NCBI RefSeq assembly: GCF_000091045.1
Contig: NC_006670.1
Location: 957,001 to 1,021,000, forward strand
DNA from: Cryptococcus deneoformans JEC21
Taxonomy: Eukaryota; Basidiomycota; Tremellomycetes; Tremellales; Cryptococcaceae
Direction of reading: 5' to 3'
DNA length: 64,000 bases
Made by a program: the position numbers and the translations under genes. The notes under the pieces are model-generated. The model worked only from the letters and a program-made list of their open reading frames with translations, was not told the DNA's origin and ran no database searches. Below are positions 11,309 to 20,986 of this stretch, in pieces (within the stretch, counting starts at the first letter, position 1; each line of letters starts with the position of its first letter).

Positions 11309-11587
11309 GATGTGTGTGTAGCTTTCAGAGCTCTATAGGAGAAGTGAGAGTTGTGTTCTTTGTAATAGAGATAAAGAGACATCCAGGTTGTACTTAGCTA
11401 ACGCAAGGCAAGTTTGCTTGTGCACTAGGCGCAGTGACTTGCCACTGGGGGGCACCAGATTTTCTCACCACTTGTTGGTATCAAGCAGTACCTGTGGTAC
11501 TAATGCAATAGTGACCTGCAGGATTTGTGTTGGTTGACTGATGTGTTTGCTAGAGTCTAGTGCTGTTAAGCAGCAAGGCTCATAACC
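11309..11587 (-). other. Copia 5' leader with tRNA-iMet half-molecule PBS
   Basis: Non-coding leader between the 5' LTR and the gag ATG at 11308. The first bases after the LTR on the element strand (11587 leftward) read GGTTATGAGCC. This matches the anticodon stem-loop of initiator tRNA-Met rather than its 3' acceptor end, the arrangement known for Drosophila copia and yeast Ty5. Confidence 0.8.
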
Positions 11588-11884
11588 TGTCAGATGTAGA
11601 GTTGTCTAGAGAGAGCTTGAGCACGCAGTGTCGATTGCCAGAGATGTCTAAGTTGCATGGAAACTATTCTACAATCCTTTGTCTTTATTTGTTTCGATAT
11701 TGTAAGTGTTCTGGCTTATGTAATCTAATCTCCCCTTCTTCCCATGCCACCACCAACAATTCCCATGCCTCCACCAGCAATTCCCATGCCTCCACTAACA
11801 ATTCCCATGCCTCCACTAACAATTCCCATGCCTCCAGATCCCTACTGATCTCTCCAGATCCAGGTTGGATCAATCATTCTGACA
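11588..11884 (-). repeat. Copia 5' LTR
   Basis: 297 bp, complete. Holds four 21-bp tandem copies at 11754-11774, 11775-11795, 11796-11816 and 11817-11837 (consensus core CAATTCCCATGCCTCCA). Confidence 0.95.
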
Positions 11885-12313
11885 GTGTGGTTGGATACCC
11901 GAAATAGGTTGAAGGAATTTCGTGCTGGAGACGGGGAATATCGCGCTGCTAAGTTCTTCCCCCGCTTCCAGGGGCCTTACCAGGTACAAGAAGCTAACCC
12001 TGCCCTCTCAGTTTACCGTCTTCACATGAATGACCGGACATACCCAAAATTCCATGGTCATCTCCTTAAGCCTTATCTGTCGTCGCCTAGGTTCCATCAA
12101 ACATCACCAGTAACCCACCAATCGGACACTGGACGTCGCAGCATCCTCCAAATCCTGGATGATTGAGTGTATCGCGGTCATAGGCAACTCCGGGTAGTAC
12201 TCAGCGGCGACGGTCCTAATGGCCAATGGCGGAATCTCGATGATTTGCGTACACACGATGGTTTCCGGGCCTTATATGACGAATATATAGGCGACGACGA
12301 ACTGGCCTTGTGA
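11885..12313 (+). pseudogene. Element B integrase C-terminus and chromodomain-like tail
   Basis: Last part of the B polyprotein: the integrase C-terminal barrel (VWLDTRNR, FQGPYQV, KFHGHLLKPY) up to ILQILDD, then an in-frame TGA at 12164-12166. Reading past it in the same frame gives about 48 more residues to a TGA at 12311-12313, matching the tail of the intact family A protein. That tail has the spacing of a chromodomain (LLDD, RG, QLRVV, GQWR, L, EYL). The TGA replaces an Arg codon (CGA in type), so one C-to-T change removes the targeting tail. Confidence 0.85.
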
Positions 12314-12701
12314 GTTCCCCTCCTGTTTGCCCCTGTTTTCCTTGGTACTTTCTTTTTCTGTCTCTCTTTCCGTGTAATTCGGGGGCTGCTTGCGCTTCTC
12401 TGTGGGTTTTTTGGCCATTATTGGTTTTTTTCCCTGGCTTGCGCTCAGCAAGACTAAATTAACAGGACTTTCTCACAGAGTGTTCTCCTGCCCAGTCCTT
12501 CCAACGTGGATGGATTTGGAAAGTAACGTGTTGACAGGGGGGCGCTGGCAGTCCCCACGGCCTGGTGATCGTTCGTTCTTTTGCCTCTATTCTCTCTTTT
12601 TCGATTTTTACGTTCCTTTGCCTTATCTCTTACTTCTTTCTTTTATCTGTTTGATCTGGCCAGCCGAGTCTTCCCCTGGCTCTCATCTGGGCGGGGGAGA
12701 G
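12314..12701 (+). other. Element B 3' untranslated region and polypurine tract
   Basis: Pyrimidine-rich non-coding sequence after pol. It ends with the purine run GGGCGGGGGAGAG (about 12689-12701) that primes plus-strand synthesis immediately before the LTR. No other feature seen. Confidence 0.75.
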
Positions 12702-13205
12702 TGTAAGTGCAGAGCCCTTACCACCACTCGTTCTCACCATATGGTAGGATTTATTCCTATGCATTGGTCGATGTTGGTAGGTGAGATTTGATGCCGAAAC
12801 GCGTCTTTCGGACTTCGCCGAAACGCGGCATCGAGCTTTGTCCCGCCTTTATCCTATGCATGATATTTTATTCTCATGCATAGGACCGGCAATTGCTGCC
12901 GAGACGCGGCGGCGGACTTCGCCGGATCTCTGTCCCTTTTTTTCGATGGACTTCTGTTTGTTTCTGCATACATCCATACATATATATATATATAGATCTC
13001 ATACATAGTTATAGTTTTCTCTTTCTCTAAGCGAAACTCATGCATATCAACCATTGCTAGTTTCGCATCCAGTAGACCACTATAACTATAAACAAACACC
13101 GAACGCTTCCTCGAACGCATCCGAACGCCCTCTAGACCTATACCACGAACGCCCATCCTTTCCGAACGCCCACCGAACGCAGTGAGGCACACCCCAGTGC
13201 CTACA
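12702..13205 (+). repeat. LTR-B, full 504-bp copy (3' LTR of element B)
   Basis: Begins TGTAAGTGCAGAGCCC, ends GTGCCTACA. Contains an 11-bp perfect inverted repeat CCTATGCATGA/TCATGCATAGG with a short AT-rich loop, and a run of AT repeats near 12980. It is followed by CTTTTTTCGAAAC, which matches the leader seen downstream of 5' LTRs at 16039 and 38724. The same LTR therefore may serve both as the 3' LTR of B and as the 5' LTR of a second, rearranged element. Confidence 0.92.
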
Positions 13206-15114
13206 CTTTTTTCGAAACTAGCAATGGTTTTCTCCACTCCCAGATGCCCAGCAGTGCCTTCATGGGCTTGCCGCATAAGTTCCTCACGAAGTGTATTAAC
13301 GTCCGGAATGCATAAGCGGTTGTCAACGAGGAGAAGTCGGTGGGTATCATGATCATGGAAGGTAACACCTGGAGCAGTAGACGGATCAGCAAGCCATTCT
13401 TTGAATAATACATCACCTTGATAACCCTGCGCAATCGCACGGAGGGTGTCCGGATCCAAAGTGGGCTCGTATGTCATTGTGGCATGAACTGAAACCGGTG
13501 ATTGATCCAGAGAGGGGTCGGCAGGTTCGACGGCATCCGAAGGGGCGTGACGAGAGAGGTAATCGGCGAGAGTATTGAACTCCCCTTTGATGTATTCGAT
13601 GCGGAGGTCGAAATCCTTCAGAGTACTCAGCCACCGAAGCTGACGGGGAGAGAGATTACGTTGACCTAGGAACCATTGAAGGGTAAAGTGATCGCAGTAG
13701 ACGTGGACTGGAATGCCGTATAGCAGAGGGCGCCAATGATCGAGGGCATTAATAATCGCCAGCAGCTCACGGTCGTGTACTGGATAGTTCCGTTGTGCAC
13801 TATTGAAGGTGCGCGAATCGTAGGCCACGGGCTGGGCGGACTCCCGAGAGGTACCGACACCAATCCAAGCGCCAGTACCTGTGTTGGAAGCGTCGGTGAA
13901 TAGAAAGACCTGCTGCTTTCCCGCTTTGACAGCATCATAATCGATAACGGCAAGACAGGGGACAGTACTCACCGCGCGTCGAGTCGCTTCAAAGGCCGCC
14001 TTCTCCGCAGGGCCGAACGACCATCTCCAACCAGTCCATCCCTCGGGGAGGTGTCCCTTATGCATCTTAACAGCCTTGTAGTAAGCTTTCTCAGCCGCCG
14101 CATTCGGAGGAAGAGTGGCGTGAAGCACGGCGGTGTGGTCGGCCAGGTTTGGTACGAAATTGTGAAGGTAGTTAACGAGACCGAGGAACGAGTGAAGTTG
14201 GTGAGAATTGACCGGGAGGGGGAACTGCTCGACGCGTGCGATTTTGGCAGGGTCGGGCAGAATCTGTCCGGGGCGGATGATATGGCCTAAGAACGCTACT
14301 TCGTCGAGGAACAGCTTTGACTTCTCACGCGAGCAGCAAAGACCACTTCGACGTAGGGCAGAAAGAACACTCACAATATTATCATGCAGGTCCTTCGCAT
14401 CCTTCCCCCAGATGATGATATCGTCCACGTAAGCCTCGCAACATTCCCCAGTTAAACCTTGTAACGCCTCATTAATGCGACGCTGTTGAGCGGCCGGCGC
14501 GTTCTGGATCCCTTGAGGCATTACCACCCACTCTAGGAGACCGAGAGGAGTGGTGATAGCGGTTTTCGGGATGTCCTCCTCCTTCATTAGCGTCTGGAAA
14601 AAGGCATCCTTACAGTCAAGTTTTGCGAAAATCTTGCCCTTCCTGGCGGCACGATGGAGGATATCCTGGACATTCCCCATAGGGTACATGTCGGGGACCG
14701 TGACATTGTTCAGAGCGCGGAAATCGCAGACCATTCTGAATTTGCCATTACCTTTGGACACGAGGAACGCCGGGGAGGCCCAAGGGGAACTGGAATAGTG
14801 AAGATGACCTGCATTCAGATGCTCTAACAGCATCTCGCGGAAACGAGGGAGCAGGGCTTCGGGTACGCGGTAAGGCGCCGAGTGTTTGGGGGTGGCGCCA
14901 TGTTTGAGATTAATTTCGAAACGGATACCCGATCTGGTCTTTGATGTGGTGGGGAAGTTTCGTACGTCGCCTAGGTCATCACAAAAGACATCGTGAAACT
15001 CGGCCTGGAGACAACGCAGGACGTCTGTCAGACTGTGAGAATCTGCAGCCGCGGTCGCATGCGGAGTTGTCGGGTGGATTTCTGTAAGGTCCGGACAATA
15101 GACCTTCACTGTAC
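13206..15114 (-). pseudogene. Fragment C: inverted B-type pol (RT to integrase start)
   Basis: Minus-strand pol closely similar to element B: linker, reverse transcriptase with YVDDIIIWG (near 14425), RNase H with FTDAS, and the first residues of the integrase zinc region (HLGVEKT, near 13230). There the match ends and the sequence joins a 20-base LTR-leader segment and the LTR-B. An open frame of 761 codons runs through the junction into LTR sequence, which is not biological. On the right it is bounded by the D LTR at about 15115. It retains full CpG content and so is recent. Confidence 0.85.
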
Positions 15115-15605
15115 TGTTGGGGCTAGCTCGGAGGGACAAGGCTTGGAGAGAACTGGTGGGCTCTTAGGGCTGGCAGGGCTCGAGGCTTAACTTCGGACTG
15201 GAGAGAAGCAAACAAGATCCCAAATGCATATGCTGATTATGTCCTATCAGCGACTAGTAAAGGAGACAAGATGAAGAATTGATAGGAACACTGATCAGGA
15301 TTAGCCAGGGGGTCTGAAGGGGCGAAGGTAATTAGTAAAGAGCTCTGCTTACAGAGGAGAAGGCAAGGTACTTGTGACTGTAAAGTCGGAAGAAGGAAAG
15401 GTTGAACACAACAAGGATAAAAGAATAAAGGAATTTGTGTGTCAACCTTTCCATGCACTTTGCCTTCGCTCTCGAAACCAGTCGCGACCAAAGCCCGGTA
15501 AACACCGGGGCTTGTGGCATGAAAAATCGGACAAGAAACTCGGACTTAGGACGAGAAATGGAAGAGAAAACAAGAAGAGAAAAGGCGGAAGTAAATGATG
15601 CACGT
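15115..15605 (-). repeat. Element D 3' LTR, left part
   Basis: Distal part of the D LTR on the minus strand, ending CTAGCCCCAACA at 15115. No coding sequence. It is continuous with 21958-22206 once the family A element and one CACGT duplication are removed, giving a 740-bp LTR. The left boundary is inferred from the TG/CA ends and from the end of pol similarity, so it could be off by a few bases. Confidence 0.65.
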
Positions 15606-16038
15606 TGTAAGTGCAGAGCACTATACTCATTTATTCTCTATGCATGCAGTCTTTGTGCATGCATCCTCCTAGGCATATTGCATATGCAGGAATTTATGCA
15701 TTGCATTTACATGCAGGAATTTATGCAGTGCATTTACATGCATGCATTCCCATGTATAAGCTGTATGAATATTCAGCTATATTTGTTGTGTATGTATTCA
15801 TCCAGATTATGTAACATTCCATGTGTATAATGTTACATTTGAAATACTTAGTAATGACGTGGCATTTGATGTGTGTAACTTTACTTTCTGACACACAGTT
15901 GGTACTTAGTAAAATAGTAGTCGCATATTGTTGTAGTTCTTCAATACTCAATCCACATGTATTACAACCAGTGCATGTTTTGCTAGTCAACTACACACTA
16001 TACTACTACGACACTCAGTGAGACACCCAGTGTCTACA
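15606..16038 (+). repeat. LTR-A, 5' LTR of the intact element
   Basis: 433 bp, TGTAAGTGCAGAGC to GTGTCTACA. Rich in ATGCAT motifs, with a 25-bp unit repeated twice. It is followed by CTTTTTTCAAAAC with no tRNA 3'-end complement (no TGG) at the usual primer-site position. Confidence 0.95.
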
Positions 16039-16066
16039 CTTTTTTCAAAACAACGCACACAAAATA

Positions 16067-19000
16067 ATGCCAAACGCCCACTCACCAAACGCTCAAACGC
16101 CCCTCATGCCCCCCCAGGGTCAAACACTCAAAGACACTCCTCCCTCGGAGGAGGCAAACGCATCTCCTGTCGAAGGAGACATCAATGCTCAGGTGGCAGC
16201 AGTTATCCTCCACCTGTCGAAATTAACCAGTCAGCAAAGCCTCTTCGGTACTCAGGGGAATCACAAACCTCGAGAAGTAACTATCCCACAAGCCTCCAGC
16301 ATTCCGAACTTTACTGGTCCCATTCGTGATGCTCCAGCTGTCCTTCTTCACATTGATCGTCTAGAGAAACTTCTCCAGACTAATTCGCTTTTTTCCCCTC
16401 AAGATGACGATGCCCAGACAGAGAAACTGCGAGTCATTATCCTGGAGGTGGCGAACAACTCTATCGAATGTACCGCGCTGAAAGCATGGGTGAGGACTAC
16501 TGGTCGGATGATGGAAGCAGATGGCGAGTCGGGATGGGACACATGGACAGTGGCTTTCAAAAAGGCAGCGATGCCGCTCGCCTGGGATCAGAAAGAACTT
16601 CGTTCCCTCCTCCGCCTACAGTTCAATCAGGTTAGCGACTGGGAAACCTTCGATAACCAAGCCATACAACACCGACACAATTTGATGGGCACTGACCTCT
16701 ATCCCAGTGACACCTCTATGGCCACCCTTTACCGCGGCGCTTGTCCCGAGCCATTATTCATTCGTTTGATGACGACGCCGGAGTTCAGGAATGGAAGCTT
16801 GGACGAGGTACGCAACCTGTTAGAACTGACAGTTGTCAAGTACTTGGAGAACCGGGATCAACCCACTCATGCTCGCCTCAAACCTCAAGCCTCGGTCGCC
16901 TCGCAGACCCAACCGCACCTGGCTCATCCAATCAGTCACTATTATCAAGCTCAAAACCCCCTACCTTACTATCTCTCTCCTGCCGGTAAACACATTCGCG
17001 AACTTTTCGCCAAAGAAAACCGATGCAATGACTGCCGCAAGGTGGGCCACAACTTCAAAACCTGTCCCAACCGCCGTGGTCCTACGCGTGTCAACTCTCG
17101 CCATGTCGACAACCACGAGGTTCTCATCCAAGAACTTACCAGTCAGCTTGACGACCATCTCCAGCTTGAGACGTCTATTGACTCAGACGAGACCTCGTAC
17201 GCACTGTTTCATCCTCCTCTAGTCATTCAAGCCTCTGCTGCCGCTGACGGACGTACCTCGATTGCCCCTCCCCCTCCTCTCCGATTTCTCCTCGACACGG
17301 GCGCTGGTACATCTTTCTTTGATCCGTCAGTGGTAGCTAGACTAGGTTGGAAAGTCCGAAAGGACGCAGTGGAGTGTACTGTGCGGTTGGCTGGTGGGAA
17401 ACCTGGGCCAGTAGTCAGAGATGTGACGAGTGGAACGTTTAGGGTTCGACATGCAATATATTCAGGTGAAGGAGTTGTCATGGAGTTGAACGGTACATAT
17501 GATGGGATCTTGGGTCTCAATTTCTGCAAGCGCTATCATCTACTTGATCAAAGTCCTCTTTTTCGGCGTCTCTTGAGCAGCTCTGGGAAAGTTCTCACCG
17601 GCAATGAAGTCGCCGTTCCCACGAGTCCCCCACCAGTTTCTCATGATGCGAAAATTTCTCCTCTTGCCGGGACTGACGTCACCGTTCCCATGCGCCACTC
17701 CAAAATTTTTCACAAGTCAAAAGTTTCGACAACTGCTGCCGCGCCAAACGAAGACGTCACCGTTCCCACGCCTCACTCCAAAATTTTTCACAAGTCAAAA
17801 GTTTCGCAAACTCCTGTCGCGCCTCAGCCTTCGGCGATAACCACCAAATTTTCGGCGATTCCTTCATCAAATTCTGTCTCTCTCAGTGCGGCCGAAACTG
17901 CTTCCTACGCCGAGATCATTGCACAACTCAAGAACGACTTTGCAGAAGTTTTTTGTGACAAACTGGGTGATGTAGCCGATTTCCCAAGCATTACGAAGAC
18001 CAAGAGTGGTGTTAGGTTCGAAATCATCTTGAAACCTAACGCTACGCCCAGTCATGCAGCTCCCTACCGGGTTCCTGAAACTCTTTTGCCCCGTTTCCGT
18101 GAGATGATTGCTGAACATCTGAATGCAGGTCGTCTACACTACTCTAGTTCTCCTTGGGCGTCACCTGCCTTTCTCGTCAAGAAACCCAATGGCCAACACC
18201 GTCTCGTCTGTGACTTTCGCGCACTCAATAACCAGACCGTGCCCGACATGTATCCTATGGGAACCATCCAGGACATCTTGCACCATGCTGCTCGACGCGG
18301 CAATCTTTTCGCCAAGCTCGACTGTAAGGATGCTTTCTTTCAGACGTTGATGAAGGACGACGACATTCACAAGACGGCGATTACAACACCGCTTGGGTTG
18401 CTGGAATGGGTTGTCATGCTGCAGGGCATTCGGAATGCACCTGCTGCCCAACAACGTCGCATCAATGAAGCACTGCAAGGTCTCGCTGGAGAATGTTGCG
18501 AAGCGTACGTGGACGATATCATCATCTGGGGAACGGACAGCGAGGATCTTCGTCGAAATTGTGTGAGTGTTCTCGCAGCTCTGCGTCGGAGTGGTTTGCG
18601 CTGTTCTCGTGAGAAATCACAGTTCTACCTCACCGAAACCTCTTTCCTCGGCCATGTCATCCGTCCTGGTCAGATACTCCCCGACCCCACGAAAATCGCA
18701 CGCATTGAACAGTTCCCTCACCCCACGACTCCCAAGGCTTTACACTCGTTTCTTGGTTTATTGAACTATCTCCGTGAGTTCATACCCAGCCTTGCTACTC
18801 ACGCTTCGGTCTTGCACGCATGTCTCCCTCCCAACACCGCCGCCGAGAAAGCCTACTACAGGCACTTGAAGGAGCATAAGGGCCGTTTGCAAGAGTCATG
18901 GCAGGGTTGGAGGTGGAACTATGGGCCTAAGGAACGGGTAGCCTTTGACGCTTTGCGTCGCGCCGTGAGTACTGTTCCCTGCTTGACTACAATCGACTAT

Positions 19001-20986
19001 GATGCTGTCAAGGCTGGTACTCTCAAGGTTTTCCTCACCACAGATGCATCCAAAGTCGGCATGGGCGCCTGGATAGGCGTCGGTACTACCAAGGAAAACG
19101 CTCAACCTGTCGCCTACGATTCCCGCTCGTTCAACTCTGCACAACGCAACTACTCCACACACGAGCGCGAACTCCTGGCCATCGTCCATTCTCTTGATCA
19201 TTGGCACCCTTTCCTTTATGGTATTCCCATGTATGCTTTCACAGATCATTTTACGCTCAAATGGTTCTTAGGTCAATGCAACTTGTCCTCTCGACAAATC
19301 CGCTGGCTGGACATCCTCAAAGACTTCGACGTTCGTATAGAGTATATCAAGGGTGAACATAACGTCTTAGCCGACCATCTTTCACGACACATTGGCTCCG
19401 ACACTCTTCTGCCCACCGATCCCGCCCTGCCCGAGCCCGACAATTGTATTCTCGCCCCCGTGGTCACCTTCGCTCCCACATTAGCACCGGAGATTATTCG
19501 TACCATTGCCCAGGGTTATGACCGTGAGAATCTGTTCAAGGACTGGCTCGCTGATCCTACCACAGCTCCTGGCGTCTCTACCATCCCCCATGACACTCAT
19601 ACTCTCCTCCTTCTCGATAACCGCCTCTGCATCCCCGACGTTGACACTCTTCGTGAGGACCTTATGCGCCAAGCACATGAAGGCACTGCAGCACACTTGG
19701 GCATAGAGAAAACAGTGGAGGTATTACGTGAAGGCTACTTCTGGGAAGGCTTGGTTGGAGATGTCCGTGAGTTCGTCCGTGCTTGTCACTCATGTCAACA
19801 GGCAAATGCATCCACCAAAAAACCTGTCGGTCCCTTGCATCCGCTGCCGGTCCCTTGCGACAAATTCGACGATATCGCTATGGATTTTGTTGGTCCTCTA
19901 CCCAGCGCTGGTGGCCACGACTATCTCCTCACCATCACCGACCGGTTAACTGGCTTCATCGAACTCGTCCCATGCTCCACCACCCTCAACGCTCGCGACC
20001 TCGCCCTTCTCTTCTGGAACTGTTGGGTCTCTCGCTATGGCTTACCGCTCTCCATCACCTCGGATCGTGACGCTCTCTTCACCTCTCGCTTTTGGACAAC
20101 CCTTTGGGATGAACAGGGTGTCCGGTTGAAGATGTCGACTGCTTTTCATCCGCAAACTGATGGGACTTCAGAGAGATCAAACAAGACAGTAGGACAATTG
20201 TTGCGGAGTTGGGTTAACAGACAGGGCACTTCATGGGCTAAGTTCCTTCCTCGTATTTCTCAGGCTATGAACAATACTGTCCGTCGTTCTACAGGGTACT
20301 CTCCCATTCAGCTTGTCTTTGGCCGCCGCCTCCGCACGCTTCCTGGCATCGCCCGCCCGCCACCCTTCACTCGCGAGTCCATCCCTACTCGTGCTGACTG
20401 GACCGCCGCTGCTGCTCAACAAGATCTCTTCCTGGCCGACGCTCAGGACAACCTGGTCTTGGCTAAGCATCGCATGGCTATCCAAGCTAACCGCCACCGT
20501 CGGTCGGAGATCATTTACAATGTTGGAGATTGGGTCTGGTTGGATACTCGCAATAGACTCAAAGAGTTCAAGTCTGGTGATGGGGATTTCCGTGCTGCTA
20601 AGTTCTTCCCACATTTCCAAGGTCCTTACAAGGTACTGGCTGCTCACTCCGACTGCTCAGTGTATACCTTGGATCTTCCAGACTCTCCCTCTGGCAGTTA
20701 CACCAAGTTCCATGCCAACCTTCTCAAGCCCTACCTCTCATCTTCTCGCTTTCATCAGATCTCACCTCTGACTTCTTCAGCGCCATCAAGCCCTTCCTCT
20801 AGTTCCTCCCCAAGGTTATTACAGCTTCTGGATGATCGTGAGTTCCGTGGCCGCCGTCAGCTTCGTGTGGTATTCTCTGGCAATGGTCCCACTGGCCAAT
20901 GGCGCTACCTGGATGACCTCCGCCCTCTGGCTGGTTTCCAGTCCCTGTATGAGGAGTACTTGGGTCCTGATGATCTTGCCATTTGA
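16067..20986 (+). CDS. Family A gag-pol polyprotein, 1639 aa, intact
   Basis: Single-ORF polyprotein. In order: gag with capsid-like helices (about 80-290); CCHC zinc knuckle CX2CX4HX4C (about 320-335); aspartic protease with LLDTGAG (about 407); a linker with a duplicated segment (HSKIFHKSKVS twice, about 545-580); reverse transcriptase with YVDDIIIW (about 815); RNase H with TTDAS (about 990) and HERELLAI; integrase with HHCC (about 1205-1245) and DDE (MDFVGP, SDRDALF, GTSERSN, about 1280-1375); integrase C-terminal GDWVW and HANLLKPY; and a chromodomain-like tail (about 1580-1635). Chromodomains in this class read heterochromatin marks and steer integration, which fits the nested location. 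The start at 16067 is the first ATG after the leader. Gag and pol share one frame, so their ratio must be set after translation. Confidence 0.96.
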   Translation: MPNAHSPNAQTPLMPPQGQTLKDTPPSEEANASPVEGDINAQVAAVILHLSKLTSQQSLFGTQGNHKPREVTIPQASSIPNFTGPIRDAPAVLLHIDRLEKLLQTNSLFSPQDDDAQTEKLRVIILEVANNSIECTALKAWVRTTGRMMEADGESGWDTWTVAFKKAAMPLAWDQKELRSLLRLQFNQVSDWETFDNQAIQHRHNLMGTDLYPSDTSMATLYRGACPEPLFIRLMTTPEFRNGSLDEVRNLLELTVVKYLENRDQPTHARLKPQASVASQTQPHLAHPISHYYQAQNPLPYYLSPAGKHIRELFAKENRCNDCRKVGHNFKTCPNRRGPTRVNSRHVDNHEVLIQELTSQLDDHLQLETSIDSDETSYALFHPPLVIQASAAADGRTSIAPPPPLRFLLDTGAGTSFFDPSVVARLGWKVRKDAVECTVRLAGGKPGPVVRDVTSGTFRVRHAIYSGEGVVMELNGTYDGILGLNFCKRYHLLDQSPLFRRLLSSSGKVLTGNEVAVPTSPPPVSHDAKISPLAGTDVTVPMRHSKIFHKSKVSTTAAAPNEDVTVPTPHSKIFHKSKVSQTPVAPQPSAITTKFSAIPSSNSVSLSAAETASYAEIIAQLKNDFAEVFCDKLGDVADFPSITKTKSGVRFEIILKPNATPSHAAPYRVPETLLPRFREMIAEHLNAGRLHYSSSPWASPAFLVKKPNGQHRLVCDFRALNNQTVPDMYPMGTIQDILHHAARRGNLFAKLDCKDAFFQTLMKDDDIHKTAITTPLGLLEWVVMLQGIRNAPAAQQRRINEALQGLAGECCEAYVDDIIIWGTDSEDLRRNCVSVLAALRRSGLRCSREKSQFYLTETSFLGHVIRPGQILPDPTKIARIEQFPHPTTPKALHSFLGLLNYLREFIPSLATHASVLHACLPPNTAAEKAYYRHLKEHKGRLQESWQGWRWNYGPKERVAFDALRRAVSTVPCLTTIDYDAVKAGTLKVFLTTDASKVGMGAWIGVGTTKENAQPVAYDSRSFNSAQRNYSTHERELLAIVHSLDHWHPFLYGIPMYAFTDHFTLKWFLGQCNLSSRQIRWLDILKDFDVRIEYIKGEHNVLADHLSRHIGSDTLLPTDPALPEPDNCILAPVVTFAPTLAPEIIRTIAQGYDRENLFKDWLADPTTAPGVSTIPHDTHTLLLLDNRLCIPDVDTLREDLMRQAHEGTAAHLGIEKTVEVLREGYFWEGLVGDVREFVRACHSCQQANASTKKPVGPLHPLPVPCDKFDDIAMDFVGPLPSAGGHDYLLTITDRLTGFIELVPCSTTLNARDLALLFWNCWVSRYGLPLSITSDRDALFTSRFWTTLWDEQGVRLKMSTAFHPQTDGTSERSNKTVGQLLRSWVNRQGTSWAKFLPRISQAMNNTVRRSTGYSPIQLVFGRRLRTLPGIARPPPFTRESIPTRADWTAAAAQQDLFLADAQDNLVLAKHRMAIQANRHRRSEIIYNVGDWVWLDTRNRLKEFKSGDGDFRAAKFFPHFQGPYKVLAAHSDCSVYTLDLPDSPSGSYTKFHANLLKPYLSSSRFHQISPLTSSAPSSPSSSSSPRLLQLLDDREFRGRRQLRVVFSGNGPTGQWRYLDDLRPLAGFQSLYEEYLGPDDLAI

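Larger units (their letters stand above)
6342..11884 (-). mobile_element. Complete Ty1/copia element
   Basis: A full copia-type element with 297-bp LTRs (11588-11884, and 6342-7233 once the 590-bp nested insertion and its 5-bp duplication are subtracted). LTR ends are TGTCAGAATG and TAGACATCTGACA-like on the element strand. Perfect 5-bp target duplications GTGTG lie at 6337-6341 and 11885-11889. The polypurine tract is next to the 3' LTR at 7234-7250. The primer binding site directly after the 5' LTR reads GGTTATGAGCC, complementary to the anticodon arm of initiator tRNA-Met. It carries a single long ORF. It inserted into the integrase C-terminus of element B. Confidence 0.96.

Noticed and set aside
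12854..13230. Extension of the inverted pol reading frame (761 codons) into the LTR
   Set aside because: The frame runs by chance through LTR-leader and LTR sequence; homology to integrase stops at about 13230, so it is a junction artefact and not a fusion protein.
15190..15605. Separate host gene or unique sequence between fragment C and the family A element
   Set aside because: It continues across the A insertion to a TGTAAG end beside a polypurine tract, so it is better explained as the distal part of the D LTR.
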